Origin: Xanthobacteraceae bacterium
Lineage (GTDB): Bacteria; Pseudomonadota; Alphaproteobacteria; Rhizobiales; Xanthobacteraceae
Assembly: GCA_019745775.1 (NCBI GenBank)
Contig: JAIESR010000079.1
Span: 1-41,904, forward strand
Length of the DNA stretch: 41,904 bases
Direction of reading: 5' to 3'
Every line of letters begins with the position of its first letter. Positions within the stretch are counted from its first letter, which is position 1. The notes beneath the pieces are model-generated. The model ran no database searches. It saw only the letters and a list, made by a program, of their open reading frames with translations, and was not told the origin of the DNA. Positions 1 through 8,310 of this stretch are shown here, in pieces. Both the position numbers and the translations under genes were made by a program.

Positions 1-88
1 AATCACCCCGTCGTGTCCAATCCAACGGAATCACGATCAGGTCTTGCCGTCGAGCGAGTTTTTCAGCAGCCTGCTAGTGCCGAGCGGT

Positions 89-556
89 TTAGCGCCGGGC
101 GTCGGGGGCTTCGGCGGGATTCATCGGGTGCGCTTCCGTGACCCGCGTCGGACCGAGGTCGACCAGCTCGACCTCCAGGCACTCGACTTCGAGCCGCAGC
201 GCCGGACCGCCGGAGAACACCAGCGTCACGATGCCGGCGGGCGTGTCGGTCAGCTCGAATTCGATGTCCAGAAGATTGAGGACCTTGTCCTTGGCGATCG
301 GCTCGACGTGCTTGCATTTGCAGCTCAGCACGCGATCGAACCGCAATGCCGCACGGCGGCGGCGCATTTCCGGGCTCGTCGCAATCCAGGCCTGCCAGTC
401 GAAGCGATCGACGCCGACCACCAGGCGCTTTTCCTGCGGCCGCCAGTGGACGTCCGCGACCTTGACCTCGGCATCCTGCAGATGGGTCGACACGACCTCG
501 AGATCATCCGCGTCGAGCGCGACGAATTTCAACGGCTCCATATCGGCCGGCTCCAT
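89..556 (-). CDS. DUF2948 family protein
   Basis: A 155-residue soluble protein of unknown function. It opens with LKFVALDADDLEVVSTHLQD and contains RFDRVLS, LVFSGG and a Cys-Glu-rich LEVECLEVELVDLGP end, which matches the DUF2948 family as I know it from Rhizobiales. The frame stays open upstream, but family members begin just before LKxxALD, so I chose the ATG at 556, preceded by GGGGT; an ATG at 541 is also possible. In related genomes this gene usually sits directly after murA and before hisD. Here it lies on the same strand as murA but about 3.5 kb away, with three plus-strand genes between. No catalytic motif is visible and no function is claimed. What lies at 1-88 could not be assigned. 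Confidence 0.8.
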   Translation of the reverse strand: MEPADMEPLKFVALDADDLEVVSTHLQDAEVKVADVHWRPQEKRLVVGVDRFDWQAWIATSPEMRRRRAALRFDRVLSCKCKHVEPIAKDKVLNLLDIEFELTDTPAGIVTLVFSGGPALRLEVECLEVELVDLGPTRVTEAHPMNPAEAPDARR

Positions 557-724
557 GACTACCCCAGTGCCATCGTCCCAGAATAAGGTGGTAGTTAGGG
601 AGCAAACCATCCATCCGCAAGCGCCTGTCGCACCCCTGGCGCGGGTACGTCACTTGTCCCCCCGTCCCCCGCTGACATACCATCGCCCCGACCCGCCTCC
701 CCTGTTGACCCGCCCAAAGGACTG

Positions 725-1507
725 ATGATGTCGAAGCCCGTATCGGCCATTCCCCGTTTTGTCGTCGGCCTCGCGCTGCTCGCCGCACTGGCGGGGGGAA
801 GCTATGCCCAGGTCCGGCTCGACGTGCCCTATGTGCCGACGCCGCAGGACGTGGTCGAGCGCATGCTCGACATGGCGAAGCTCGCCAAGGACGATTTCCA
901 CATCGATCTCGGCTCCGGCGACGGGCGCATCGCCATCACCGCGGCGAAGCGCGGCGCGCGCTCGATCGGCATCGACCTCAATCCGGTGCGCATCGCGGAA
1001 GCGAAAGAGAATGCCCAGAAAGCGGGCGTCACCGACCGCGTGACCTTCATCGAGGGCAATCTGTTCGAGCAGGACATCAGCAAGGCGGACGTGCTGACGA
1101 TGTACCTGCTGCAGGGCGTCAACCTGCAACTGCGTCCGAAGATCCTCTCGACGCTGCGGGCGGGCTCGCGCGTCGTCTCGCACGCCTTCAGCATGAACGA
1201 CTGGGAGCCGGACCAGCACGCCAACGTCACCGGCCGCAACGTCTATCTCTGGATCGTGCCGGGCAAGGCCGAGGGCGCCTGGCAGGCGGAAAGCGGCGGC
1301 CGCAAGTTCACGCTGAACCTCAAGCAGGCGTTCCAGAAGCTCAGTGGCACCGCCACCGTCGACGGCAAGTCGGCGCCGGTGACCGGGAAGCTCACCGGCA
1401 ACACCCTCGAATTGTCCGCCGATCTCGGCAAGGGAGCGACGGTGCTGCGCGGCGAGATCAAGGGCGACGCCATCGACGGCGGCAACCTCACCGCCACGCG
1501 GTCTTGA
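725..1507 (+). CDS. Exported class I SAM-dependent methyltransferase-like protein
   Basis: A 260-residue protein with an N-terminal hydrophobic segment (residues 12-28) ending SYA|Q, which reads as a Sec signal peptide. The Rossmann methyltransferase core follows: motif I DLGSGDGR (61-68), the acidic ribose-binding loop GIDLNP (about 82-87), and VTFIEGNLFE after it. The VPYVPTPQDVVERML segment before motif I is typical of a Rhizobiales family annotated as class I SAM methyltransferase. The last 90 residues, rich in beta-type sequence, have no motif I can name. The substrate is unknown. The odd point is a complete SAM site behind an export signal, since SAM is cytoplasmic. The start is one of two adjacent ATGs, with AAAGGA just upstream. 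It is followed by a permease 90 bp downstream on the same strand. Confidence 0.8.
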   Translation: MMSKPVSAIPRFVVGLALLAALAGGSYAQVRLDVPYVPTPQDVVERMLDMAKLAKDDFHIDLGSGDGRIAITAAKRGARSIGIDLNPVRIAEAKENAQKAGVTDRVTFIEGNLFEQDISKADVLTMYLLQGVNLQLRPKILSTLRAGSRVVSHAFSMNDWEPDQHANVTGRNVYLWIVPGKAEGAWQAESGGRKFTLNLKQAFQKLSGTATVDGKSAPVTGKLTGNTLELSADLGKGATVLRGEIKGDAIDGGNLTATRS

Positions 1508-1597
1508 CCGGCCGCGTCACCACCCTGCAAGTAGGCCCTGCAACCCGAGCGGCACCCGCCATGGCCCCGCCGCCGCAAACCTCCCGGAGATGCTCCC

Positions 1598-2920
1598 ATG
1601 GCTGAGCCAACAAGCGCAAGCGCGACACCCCGCGCCAGCCTGTCGACGCTCGACGCCGCCGCGATGCTGATCGGCATCGTCATCGGAATCGGCATCTTCA
1701 AGACGCCGTCGCTGGTCGCGAACTTCGTGCCCAGCGAGGCGTACTTCATCGGCGTATGGGCGTTGGGCGGGTTCGTCACCTTCGTCGGCGCGCTGTGTTA
1801 TGCGGAGCTCGGATCGTCGCGCCCGAGCGCCGGCGGCGAATATCAGTTCCTGAAGGAAGCGTACGGTCCCAAGGTGAGCGTGCTGTTCGCCTGGGCGCGC
1901 TGCAGCGTCATTCAGCCGGGCGCGATCGCGGCCGTCGCCTTCGTGCTCGGCGACTACGCCAATGTGCTGCTCAATCTCGGAAGCTACGGACCGGCGATCT
2001 ATGCCGTGATCGGCGTGCTGATCGTCACCGGCATCAATTTCGCCGGCACGTTCCAAGGCAAGTCGACCCAGCTCGTGCTGTCGCTGCTGACGGTTTCGGC
2101 GGTGCTGATCGTCGCGATCGCCGGCTTCACGGCGCCCGCGACTGCCGCGCCGCCGGCGCCGCCGCGCGACCTGGTGTGGGGCATGGCCGGCCTGTCGATG
2201 GTGTTCGTGCTCTTGACCTACGGCGGCTGGAACGAGGCGGCCTATCTCTCGGGCGAGCTGAAGGACGTCAAGCGCAACATGGTGCGCGCGCTGATGCTCG
2301 GCGTCGCCGTCATCGTCACGCTCTACCTTCTCATCAACTTCGCCTACCTGCACGTGCTTGGCATCGAAGGGCTGCGCAAGAGCAACGCCGTCGGCGCCGA
2401 CCTGATGAAGGTCGTCGTGGGCACCAGCGGCGCGATCGTGCTGAGCATCATCGTATGCATCACCGCCGGGTCGACCCTCAACGGCACCATCTTCACCGGC
2501 GCACGGTCGTACTACGCGCTCGGCCGTGACGTCAGCGTCTTCCATCGCCTCGGCATCTGGCAAGAGCGCGGCGACACGCCGGCCAACGGCCTGATCGTCC
2601 AGGGCATCATCGCCATCGTCCTGATCCTGTTCGGATCGACGACGCGGGACGGCTTCGAGGCCATGGTCGCCTACACCGCGCCGGTGTTCTGGCTGTTCAT
2701 GTTCCTGGTGGCGATCTCGATCATCGTGTTCCGGGTGCGGGAGCCCGGACGCGAGCTGCCGTTCCGGGTGCCGCTCTATCCCCTGCCGCCGCTCATCCTC
2801 GCCGCCGCCTGCGCCTGGATGTTCTATTCGGCGCTCGTCTATGCCGGCTGGGGCTCGATCATGGGCGTGGTCGTGCTCGTGGTCGGCCTGCCGCTGATCT
2901 TGCTGCGGCGGGATTCGTAG
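1598..2920 (+). CDS. APC-superfamily amino acid permease
   Basis: A 440-residue integral membrane protein with about 12 hydrophobic segments. The first helix carries IGIVIGIGIFKTPS, the glycine-rich substrate-binding unwound helix typical of the amino acid-polyamine-organocation superfamily. LCYAELGSSRPSAGGEYQFL follows, equivalent to the YAEL...PxxGGxY motif of the family. It is expected to carry amino acids or related amines across the inner membrane by proton or solute exchange; the substrate cannot be read from sequence. The ATG at 1598 follows CCCGGAGATGCTCCC. The gene is co-directional with the methyltransferase upstream and the TctC protein downstream, but separate transcription is possible. 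Length is normal for the family. Confidence 0.88.
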   Translation: MAEPTSASATPRASLSTLDAAAMLIGIVIGIGIFKTPSLVANFVPSEAYFIGVWALGGFVTFVGALCYAELGSSRPSAGGEYQFLKEAYGPKVSVLFAWARCSVIQPGAIAAVAFVLGDYANVLLNLGSYGPAIYAVIGVLIVTGINFAGTFQGKSTQLVLSLLTVSAVLIVAIAGFTAPATAAPPAPPRDLVWGMAGLSMVFVLLTYGGWNEAAYLSGELKDVKRNMVRALMLGVAVIVTLYLLINFAYLHVLGIEGLRKSNAVGADLMKVVVGTSGAIVLSIIVCITAGSTLNGTIFTGARSYYALGRDVSVFHRLGIWQERGDTPANGLIVQGIIAIVLILFGSTTRDGFEAMVAYTAPVFWLFMFLVAISIIVFRVREPGRELPFRVPLYPLPPLILAAACAWMFYSALVYAGWGSIMGVVVLVVGLPLILLRRDS

Positions 2921-2948
2921 CGGCTGGAGTCGGCGCGAATGTTGCATT

Positions 2949-3000
2949 AGCCTTCGGGACGGACGCCAGCCTTCGGGACGGACGCCGGCGTCCGTTCCGG
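2949..3000. repeat. Tandem 19-bp duplication running into a GC-rich palindrome
   Basis: Two perfect tandem copies of a 19-bp unit occupy 2949-2967 and 2968-2986. The second runs into a perfect 18-bp palindrome at 2978-2995 (ACGGACGCC/GGCGTCCGT). It lies between the permease stop and the TctC start, 9 bp before the latter. It could form a hairpin ahead of the TctC start or end permease transcription, but there is no T-run, so a terminator role is only a guess. Confidence 0.6.
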
Positions 3001-3008
3001 AGGTTTCC

Positions 3009-4061
3009 ATGCGCATATCGATGTCATGGTCGATGTCGTGGGCCGGCGCCACCCTGCTGCTTTTGCTGGCGGGGAGCCAGCCAGGCGGCGCGCAAAGCGC
3101 CGCGGATTTCTACCGCGGCAAGCAGGTGATCCTCATCGTCGCCGCCTCGACCGGCGGCGGCTACGATACTTACGGCCGCACGGTGGCGCGCCATCTCGGC
3201 GAGCACATCCCGGGCAAGCCGACCGTCGTCGTGCAGAATATGCCGGCGGCAGGCGGGCTCGGCGCGGCCAATCACACCTACAACGTCGCCGCCAAGGACG
3301 GCACCGTCATCACACTGTTCCAGAACACCGTGCCGCTGGAGCCGTTCTTCGAGAACAAGCAGGCGCAGTTCGACGCCGCGCGCTTCGGCTGGCTCGGCAC
3401 GCCGACCGCCGAGGTCGCGCTCTACATGTTCTGGCACGCCTCGAAGATCAGGACGCTCAAGGACGCGCAGACGCAGGAATACGTGGCGGGCGCCGCCGGC
3501 GCGGCGTCGACGCCGGCGTTCTACGGCCGCGTGTTCAACCAGCTCTTCAACATGAAGGCGCGTTTCATCTCGGGCTATCCCGGCCAGAACGAGATCCTGC
3601 ACGCGCTGGAGGGCGGCGAGGTCGAGGCGATGGCGTCGCCGTTCTGGTCGAGCCTGAAGACCTCGCGCCCGGCCTGGTACAAGGAAGGCAAGATCCGCTT
3701 CCTGTTCCAGTACGGCGGCGAGGATCATCCCGAGCTCAGGAGCGTGCCGCGCGCGCTCGATCTTCTGCAAACCGACGCCGACAAGACGCTGCTCACGATC
3801 GCGGCGGCGCCGCTCGGGCTCGGCCGTCCGTTCGGCGCGCCGCCCGGCATCCCCGCCGATCGCCTCGCGGCGCTGCGCACCGCCATGATGGCGACGTTCA
3901 AGGACCCCGCCTTCATCGCCGACTGCGCCAAGCAGCGGCTCGAATGCGATATTCCGACGAGCGGCGAGGAGCTCGGCACGCTGATCGGCCGCGCCTATGC
4001 CGCGCCCGCCGACGTGCGCCGGCGCCTGATCGGGATGTATCAGACGGGATCGGGGAAGTAG
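3009..4061 (+). CDS. TctC/Bug-type solute-binding protein (DFYxGK subgroup)
   Basis: A 350-residue periplasmic binding protein of the tripartite tricarboxylate transporter (TctC/Bug) family. A Sec signal peptide covers about residues 1-29 (hydrophobic LLLLLAGS, cleavage near GGAQSA). The mature protein begins DFYRGKQV and has the family's ligand-loop glycine motif ASTGGGYDTYGR and VVVQNMPAAGG. It is similar in wording to the protein at 18680-19678 and unlike the other four TctC proteins here, so these two form a subgroup. It should bind a carboxylate in the periplasm for a TctAB permease encoded elsewhere. The ligand is unknown. The start ATG has only weak Shine-Dalgarno support (GGAGG about 10 bp upstream). 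It converges on murA across a palindromic repeat. Confidence 0.85.
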   Translation: MRISMSWSMSWAGATLLLLLAGSQPGGAQSAADFYRGKQVILIVAASTGGGYDTYGRTVARHLGEHIPGKPTVVVQNMPAAGGLGAANHTYNVAAKDGTVITLFQNTVPLEPFFENKQAQFDAARFGWLGTPTAEVALYMFWHASKIRTLKDAQTQEYVAGAAGAASTPAFYGRVFNQLFNMKARFISGYPGQNEILHALEGGEVEAMASPFWSSLKTSRPAWYKEGKIRFLFQYGGEDHPELRSVPRALDLLQTDADKTLLTIAAAPLGLGRPFGAPPGIPADRLAALRTAMMATFKDPAFIADCAKQRLECDIPTSGEELGTLIGRAYAAPADVRRRLIGMYQTGSGK

Positions 4062-4068
4062 GCCCCCA

Positions 4069-4120
4069 CCGCCGTCATTCCGGGGCGCGGACGAAGTCCG
4101 CGAGCCCGGAATGACGGCGG
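4069..4120. terminator. Palindromic REP-like hairpin between convergent genes
   Basis: The arm CCGCCGTCATTCCGGG and its near-perfect complement CCCGGAATGACGGCGG enclose a second small stem. The element fills the 67-bp gap between the convergent TctC gene and murA. The CGTCATTCCGGG core is a common intergenic palindrome in Rhizobiales. A bidirectional terminator or mRNA-stabilising role is likely but inferred; no T-run is present. Confidence 0.7.
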
Positions 4121-4128
4121 AGTGAAAC

Positions 4129-5418
4129 CTACCCGACGATGCGCTCGATATCCGCGCCGCAGGCCTTGAGCTTGTCCTCGAGCCGCTCGAAGCCGCGGTC
4201 GAGGTGGTAGACGCGGTTGACCATGGTGTCGCCTTCGGCGGCGAGCGCGGCGATCACCAGCGACACCGAGGCGCGCAGGTCGGTCGCCATCACCGGCGCG
4301 CCCTTGAGCCTGTCGACGCCCTCGATCGTGGCGGTCTCGCCGTCGAGATTGATGCGCGCGCCGAAGCGTACCAGCTCCTGCACGTGCATGAAGCGGTTCT
4401 CGAAGATCGTCTCGGTGATGCGCGACGTCCCCGACGCGCGCGTCATCAGTGCCATGAGCTGCGCCTGCAGGTCGGTCGGGAAGCCCGGGAACGGCTCCGT
4501 CGTCACCTCGACCGGCTTCAGCGCGCCGCCGTTGCGCGCCACGCGCAAGCCCCGGTTGGTCTCGTTGTATTCGAGGCCGGCGCTCGCGAGCACGTCGAGC
4601 CCCTCCTGGAGCAGTTCCGCGCGCGCGTTCTCCAGCATCACGTCGCCGCCGGTCATCGCCACCGCCATCGCGTAAGTGCCGGTCTCGATCCGGTCCGGCA
4701 GCACGCGGTGGCGCGCGCCGTTGAGCTTCGCCACGCCCTCGACCACGATCTGCGAGGTGCCGGCGCCGGTGATCTTCGCGCCCATCTTGTTGAGGCAGTC
4801 GGCGACGTCCTTGATCTCGGGCTCGCGCGCCGCGTTGTCGATCACGGTGGTACCGCTGGCGAGCGCAGCCGCCATCAGCGCCGTGTGGGTGCCGCCGACC
4901 GTCACCTTGGGGAATTTGATCTCGCCGCCCTTCAGGCCGTTCCTGGCGCGGGCGATCACATAGCCGCCGTCGATCTCGATGTTGGCGCCGAGGCGCTCCA
5001 GCGCCATGATCAGGAGGTCCACCGGCCGCGTGCCGATCGCGCAGCCGCCGGGCAGCGAGACCTTCGCCTCGCCCATGCGCGCGACCAGCGGCGCGATCAC
5101 CCAGAAGCTCGCGCGCATCCGCGACACCAGCTCGTAAGGCGCGGTGGTGTCGATGATGCGCTCGGCCGAGATGTGAAGCGTCTGGCCGTCGTATTGCGTC
5201 TCGCCCGGCCGCTTGCCGCCGGTCATCACGTCGACGCCGTGGTTGGAGAGGATGCGTTGCAGCAGGCCGACGTCGGCGAGCCGCGGAACATTGTCGAGGA
5301 TCAGCGTCTGGTCGGTCAGCAGCGCCGCGATCATCAGCGGCAGCGTCGCGTTCTTCGCGCCCGAGATCGGGATCGACCCGTTGAGCTTGCGCCCGCCCGC
5401 GATGCGAATGCGATCCAT
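4129..5418 (-). CDS. murA: UDP-N-acetylglucosamine 1-carboxyvinyltransferase
   Basis: A 429-residue cytoplasmic enzyme that transfers enolpyruvate from PEP to UDP-GlcNAc, the first committed step of peptidoglycan synthesis and the fosfomycin target. The visible motifs are SGAKNA with K22/N23, the catalytic loop [14 protein letters not shown] with C126 (so fosfomycin-sensitive type, not the Asp variant), and the C-terminal [17 protein letters not shown] arginine loop. Length and motif spacing are normal. The ATG at 5418 has AGGAG 7-8 bp upstream. A small conserved gene lies 95 bp upstream on the same strand and may be co-transcribed. DUF2948, its usual downstream neighbour, is displaced by about 3.5 kb. 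Confidence 0.97.
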   Translation of the reverse strand: MDRIRIAGGRKLNGSIPISGAKNATLPLMIAALLTDQTLILDNVPRLADVGLLQRILSNHGVDVMTGGKRPGETQYDGQTLHISAERIIDTTAPYELVSRMRASFWVIAPLVARMGEAKVSLPGGCAIGTRPVDLLIMALERLGANIEIDGGYVIARARNGLKGGEIKFPKVTVGGTHTALMAAALASGTTVIDNAAREPEIKDVADCLNKMGAKITGAGTSQIVVEGVAKLNGARHRVLPDRIETGTYAMAVAMTGGDVMLENARAELLQEGLDVLASAGLEYNETNRGLRVARNGGALKPVEVTTEPFPGFPTDLQAQLMALMTRASGTSRITETIFENRFMHVQELVRFGARINLDGETATIEGVDRLKGAPVMATDLRASVSLVIAALAAEGDTMVNRVYHLDRGFERLEDKLKACGADIERIVG

Positions 5419-5513
5419 GCCCTGCTCCTGACGCCGCTACCTGCTGTGCCGGGCATTGGGTGAACCGGCGGCCCGCCCGCGGGACCCGCCTTCGTCACCC
5501 TAGCACGGCGGGT

Positions 5514-5726
5514 CTAGCGATTGCGCTTGTCCTCGGGGAATCCGGCGGAATCGTGGGTCCCGGTGGACGACCCGGCGGGGCCGTCCTTTTCGGCCCCGCC
5601 GCCGAGATCGCGGCCCCCATCGCGCGCCCTCGCTTGCACCTTGCGGCGCTTGAGATTGTCCCGCAGCGCCGCCGATAGGCGGCGATTGCGGTTCTGCTTC
5701 TGCTGGTCCTTGGGCCGGTCGGTCAT
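5514..5726 (-). CDS. Small conserved basic protein upstream of murA
   Basis: A 70-residue, highly charged protein beginning MTDRPKDQQKQNRNRRLS. The segment RLSAALRDNLKRRKVQARAR is the conserved part in small rhizobial proteins of unknown function that I recall near murA. The rest is low-complexity (Gly, Asp, Lys) and probably disordered. The frame extends further upstream, but the internal ATG at 5726 matches the usual start of the family. No enzymatic motif is visible. It may be transcribed with murA, whose start lies 95 bp downstream. Confidence 0.65.
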   Translation of the reverse strand: MTDRPKDQQKQNRNRRLSAALRDNLKRRKVQARARDGGRDLGGGAEKDGPAGSSTGTHDSAGFPEDKRNR

Positions 5727-5841
5727 GGTCGTCGGATGGCAAGCGGGTCCTGCCGAAAGGTTGCGCCACGGACGCCCTTGTGGCAAGGATCGCCGCGTTC
5801 CGGCGCGATTTGTTCGGAAGCCGCCGGAAACCCGCGACCAT

Positions 5842-5894
<53 letters not shown>

Positions 5895-5916
<22 letters not shown>

Positions 5917-6560
5917 GCCTCGGGGCGATCAACCATCCGTCCGCTTGGCGATCGATTGAATTGCCCGCGCGGCAACTCATCCAGGACTACGTTCCAAATG
6001 ATGCGGTCCGACAATCCTTCGTAGTCGTGCCGCAGGACATTTCCGATGCCGCGCGCTTTTCGCCATGGAATTCCCGGTTCCGTGCCTGTCAATTCGTCCG
6101 GGATCGCCCGGCTCGCCTCGGAAATGATCTCGTTGGCTCGTTGAACAAGCCAACGTAGTTGCCAACTTGCCTCGAAGTCGCCCAAGGACTTGCCGCGAGT
6201 GATATCTTCGACCCGCTCGATCGCTTCCAGGATATCGTGAAGAGCGTGGGCGACCCTGCGGGCCATCAGAAAATCTGCACGGCTGTTTTTTTTCTCCGCC
6301 CGCAACATCGGATGAAGCCCGTCGCGTGTCGTCACGTCGACTGGGATTCTGAGCTCATCTTCGAGATACTGCTTGATACCCACGAGATCGAAGGCGTTGA
6401 ACCTGCTGCCTGGGTCGTAATCGATGAACAGACCAAGGTCGCGGGCGGGCTGAGCCTCGTCACGCACGGTCGAGCCGAACACATAGAGCGACGTCGCGCC
6501 CATGGCGCGGATGGCCTGCGCGTGCTGCTTCAATACCGAGACTGCCTCTATTCGGCCCAT
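5895..6560 (-). CDS. MntA-HepT (MNT-HEPN) toxin-antitoxin pair read as one frame
   Basis: The 221-residue frame joins two proteins that are normally separate. Residues 1-98 are a minimal nucleotidyltransferase antitoxin (MntA): GS at 29-30, ten residues, then DLG where active enzymes have DxD, so the second Asp is replaced by Gly. From M99 on it is a HepT/DUF86 HEPN ribonuclease toxin ending in RGIGNVLRHDYEGL; HxY is kept, but Gly sits at the Arg position of RX4HxY. An A8 tract (6286-6293) lies just before the junction. With seven A the upstream frame ends ...AVQIF-TGA at 6266-6268, overlapping the HepT ATG at 6266, which is the usual gene order. So this is a frameshifted pair, a sequencing slip, or slippage-controlled. 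The last 20 or so residues diverge from HepT and run antisense into the tRNA. RBS TCAGGA precedes the ATG. Confidence 0.75.
6286..6293 (-). other. A8 homopolymer at the mntA/hepT junction
   Basis: Eight consecutive A on the coding (minus) strand. Loss of one A restores separate, overlapping mntA and hepT genes (TGATG). Such tracts are slippage-prone in replication, transcription and sequencing, so the length decides whether the products are fused. Confidence 0.8.
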
Positions 6561-6659
6561 GCCTGTATCCTGACCATTCCTTCAGTGCTAGCAAAGAACC
6601 TCGAATGAACCAGGGTTGCCATACGGTTGCGAGATTTGCACGCGCAAGCCCGCGACGAT

Positions 6660-6697
6660 GCTGCCGTAGCTCATTTTCAATCCTGTCCGACAGCACC
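6660..6697 (+). pseudogene. tRNA-Thr remnant with internal deletion
   Basis: The first 14 bases (GCTGCCGTAGCTCA) and the last part (TTCAATCCTGTCC...CAGCACC) of the tRNA-Thr at 5842 are repeated, with the D-loop, anticodon arm and variable region missing and CGGCAGC changed to CGACAGC. The preceding CCCGCGAC-ATG is shared as well. It therefore began as a copy of the tRNA plus its 5' flank and then lost its middle. It lies immediately before the FAD monooxygenase gene. Confidence 0.85.
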
Positions 6698-6702
6698 GGC
6701 CC

Positions 6703-8022
6703 ATGAAACCTGCGAGCGGCGTGACCAGGGACCATGCGATCGTCATCGGTGGCGGCATCGCGGGCCTTCTGGCGGCGCGCGTGCTCGCCGATCACTTCCG
6801 ACAAGTCACGTTGATCGAGCGCGACCGGCTCCCGGCGCCGGAATCACGCAAGGGCGTACCGCAGGGCGACCATGTCCATTGCATGCTGGCGAAGGGTCAG
6901 GAAATCCTGGCGCAGCTTTTTCCCGACCTGCTGCCGTCGCTGATCGCCGGCGGGGCGATCCCCGCGGACATGGGATTGCATTTTCACTGGCATCATCACG
7001 GCGTCTGGAAGACACGCTTCGACAGCGGCATCGCGATTACGTTCTTCACCCGTCCTTTTCTCGAAAGTCAGATCGCCGAGCGGGTACGGGCACTGCCCAA
7101 CGTCCGCGTGTTCGACGCCTCGGCCGAGCAATTGCTGATCGACCGCGACGTTGGCCGCGCTCTCGGCGTCGCTATTCGCTCTTCGTCGGACGCACCAACG
7201 TCAATTCATGCCGACCTTGTCGTCGACGCCGGCGGGCGCGGATCGCAGACGCCGCAATGGCTTGAGCCGGCAGGCTACGTCCGGCCGGCGGAGTCAGCGG
7301 TCCAGGTCAACATCAGCTACGCGTCGCGCCTCTACCGTGCGCCGCGCGCGAAGCGCGAATGGCATGCACTGCATGTGACCTCGCTCCCGCCCTCCAAGCG
7401 GCAAGGCGTGATCTTCGCCGTCGAAGGCGATCGATTGCTGACCACGCTGGTGGGCCTGCACGGCGAGCGCCCACCGGGCGGCGACGCGGGCTATCTCGAC
7501 TTCGCGCGCAGCCTCGCCATTCCCGATAACCACCAGGTGATCGCAAACGCCGATCCGCTCACGCCGATTGCGACGCTGCGATTTCCCGCCAACCTCCGCC
7601 GGCACTACGAACGCCTCGCCGCATTTCCCGACCGCCTCCTGGTCATGGGCGACGCCGTCTGCACGTTCAATCCGATCTACGGCCAGGGCATGACGGTAAG
7701 CGCGCTTGAGGCCATGGCGCTCGGTCGGCTCCTACAGGTGGATAACGATCTCACCGGCGTGTGCCGGAAGTTTCGCAAGCAAGTGGCTGACATCATCGAC
7801 ACGCCGTGGCAGCTCGCGACCGGCGAAGACTTCCGCCACGCGGAAGCCGCCGGTGCGCGCCCGGCGGGCATCCCGTTTCTGCATTGGTACACGGGACGGC
7901 TGCACGTCAATTGCGCGAGCGATGCCGCGCTGGCGCTCGCCTTCTACCGCGTCATGCATATGCTCGACGCGCCGTCGGCACTGTTCCGGCCGTCGGTCGT
8001 CTGGCGAACGCTGCGAGGGTAA
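6703..8022 (+). CDS. FAD-dependent monooxygenase/oxidoreductase (PHBH-like fold)
   Basis: A 439-residue flavoprotein. The N-terminal dinucleotide-binding motif is VIGGGIAGLLAARVLAD (about residues 14-30) with LIERDRLP at the end of the second strand. The second FAD motif is LLVMGDAVCTFNPIYGQGMT (about 310-330), the GD...P motif of aromatic hydroxylases and related monooxygenases. VVDAGGRGS matches the DG motif region. Substrate unknown; relatives act on aromatic or polyketide-like compounds or are halogenase-like. The ATG lies 5 bp after the tRNA remnant with no Shine-Dalgarno, so its leader may have been replaced by rearrangement; a GTG at 6721 is an alternative start. There is no clear operon partner. 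Confidence 0.8.
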   Translation: MKPASGVTRDHAIVIGGGIAGLLAARVLADHFRQVTLIERDRLPAPESRKGVPQGDHVHCMLAKGQEILAQLFPDLLPSLIAGGAIPADMGLHFHWHHHGVWKTRFDSGIAITFFTRPFLESQIAERVRALPNVRVFDASAEQLLIDRDVGRALGVAIRSSSDAPTSIHADLVVDAGGRGSQTPQWLEPAGYVRPAESAVQVNISYASRLYRAPRAKREWHALHVTSLPPSKRQGVIFAVEGDRLLTTLVGLHGERPPGGDAGYLDFARSLAIPDNHQVIANADPLTPIATLRFPANLRRHYERLAAFPDRLLVMGDAVCTFNPIYGQGMTVSALEAMALGRLLQVDNDLTGVCRKFRKQVADIIDTPWQLATGEDFRHAEAAGARPAGIPFLHWYTGRLHVNCASDAALALAFYRVMHMLDAPSALFRPSVVWRTLRG

Positions 8023-8064
8023 CGGACCAGGAGAGCGTAAGGTCTACGCACCCACCCCGAGCGA

Positions 8065-8152
8065 CCGCTGCACCTCGGCAGTGCGTCGATCATCGTCTGC
8101 TCCCGCACGCCATCGCGGCGGCGACCTCGCGAGACACCGCGCCGTCGGCGCA
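8065..8152 (-). pseudogene. Decayed fragment of a cinA-type gene
   Basis: The stretch from CCGCTGCACCTCG to CCCGCACGCCATCGCGG closely follows 9311-9364 of the CinA-family gene. It then jumps to sequence matching about 9533-9571 (CATCGCGGCGGCGACCTCG, GACACCGCGCCG). It is in the same orientation as the intact gene 1.2 kb away, with a deletion between the two matching parts. No reading frame survives. The rest of 8023-8310 holds no gene that I can support. Confidence 0.65.
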
Positions 8153-8310
8153 CGCGCCGCCGCCACCTCATCGATTGCTTCGACACGCCGCAGCGATTGC
8201 TCAACTCTTGACCTTGCCGCGGCCGCGGACCGGCTGAATACTTGCGGTCCTCAGAGGGGCAACGTGGCAGAGGCTTACGCGGCCAGGCGCCGCCGGCATG
8301 GGAGAGACAG

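Noticed and set aside
1-34. Possible start of a minus-strand gene (GTG at 34) running off the left edge, where hisD would be expected
   Set aside because: Eleven codons only, and they do not resemble the usual HisD N-terminus.
1517-3052. 511-codon open frame antisense to the permease
   Set aside because: Its composition (Arg, His, Asp, Glu-rich, low in hydrophobics) is that of a GC-driven shadow frame, and the sense frame is a clear APC permease.
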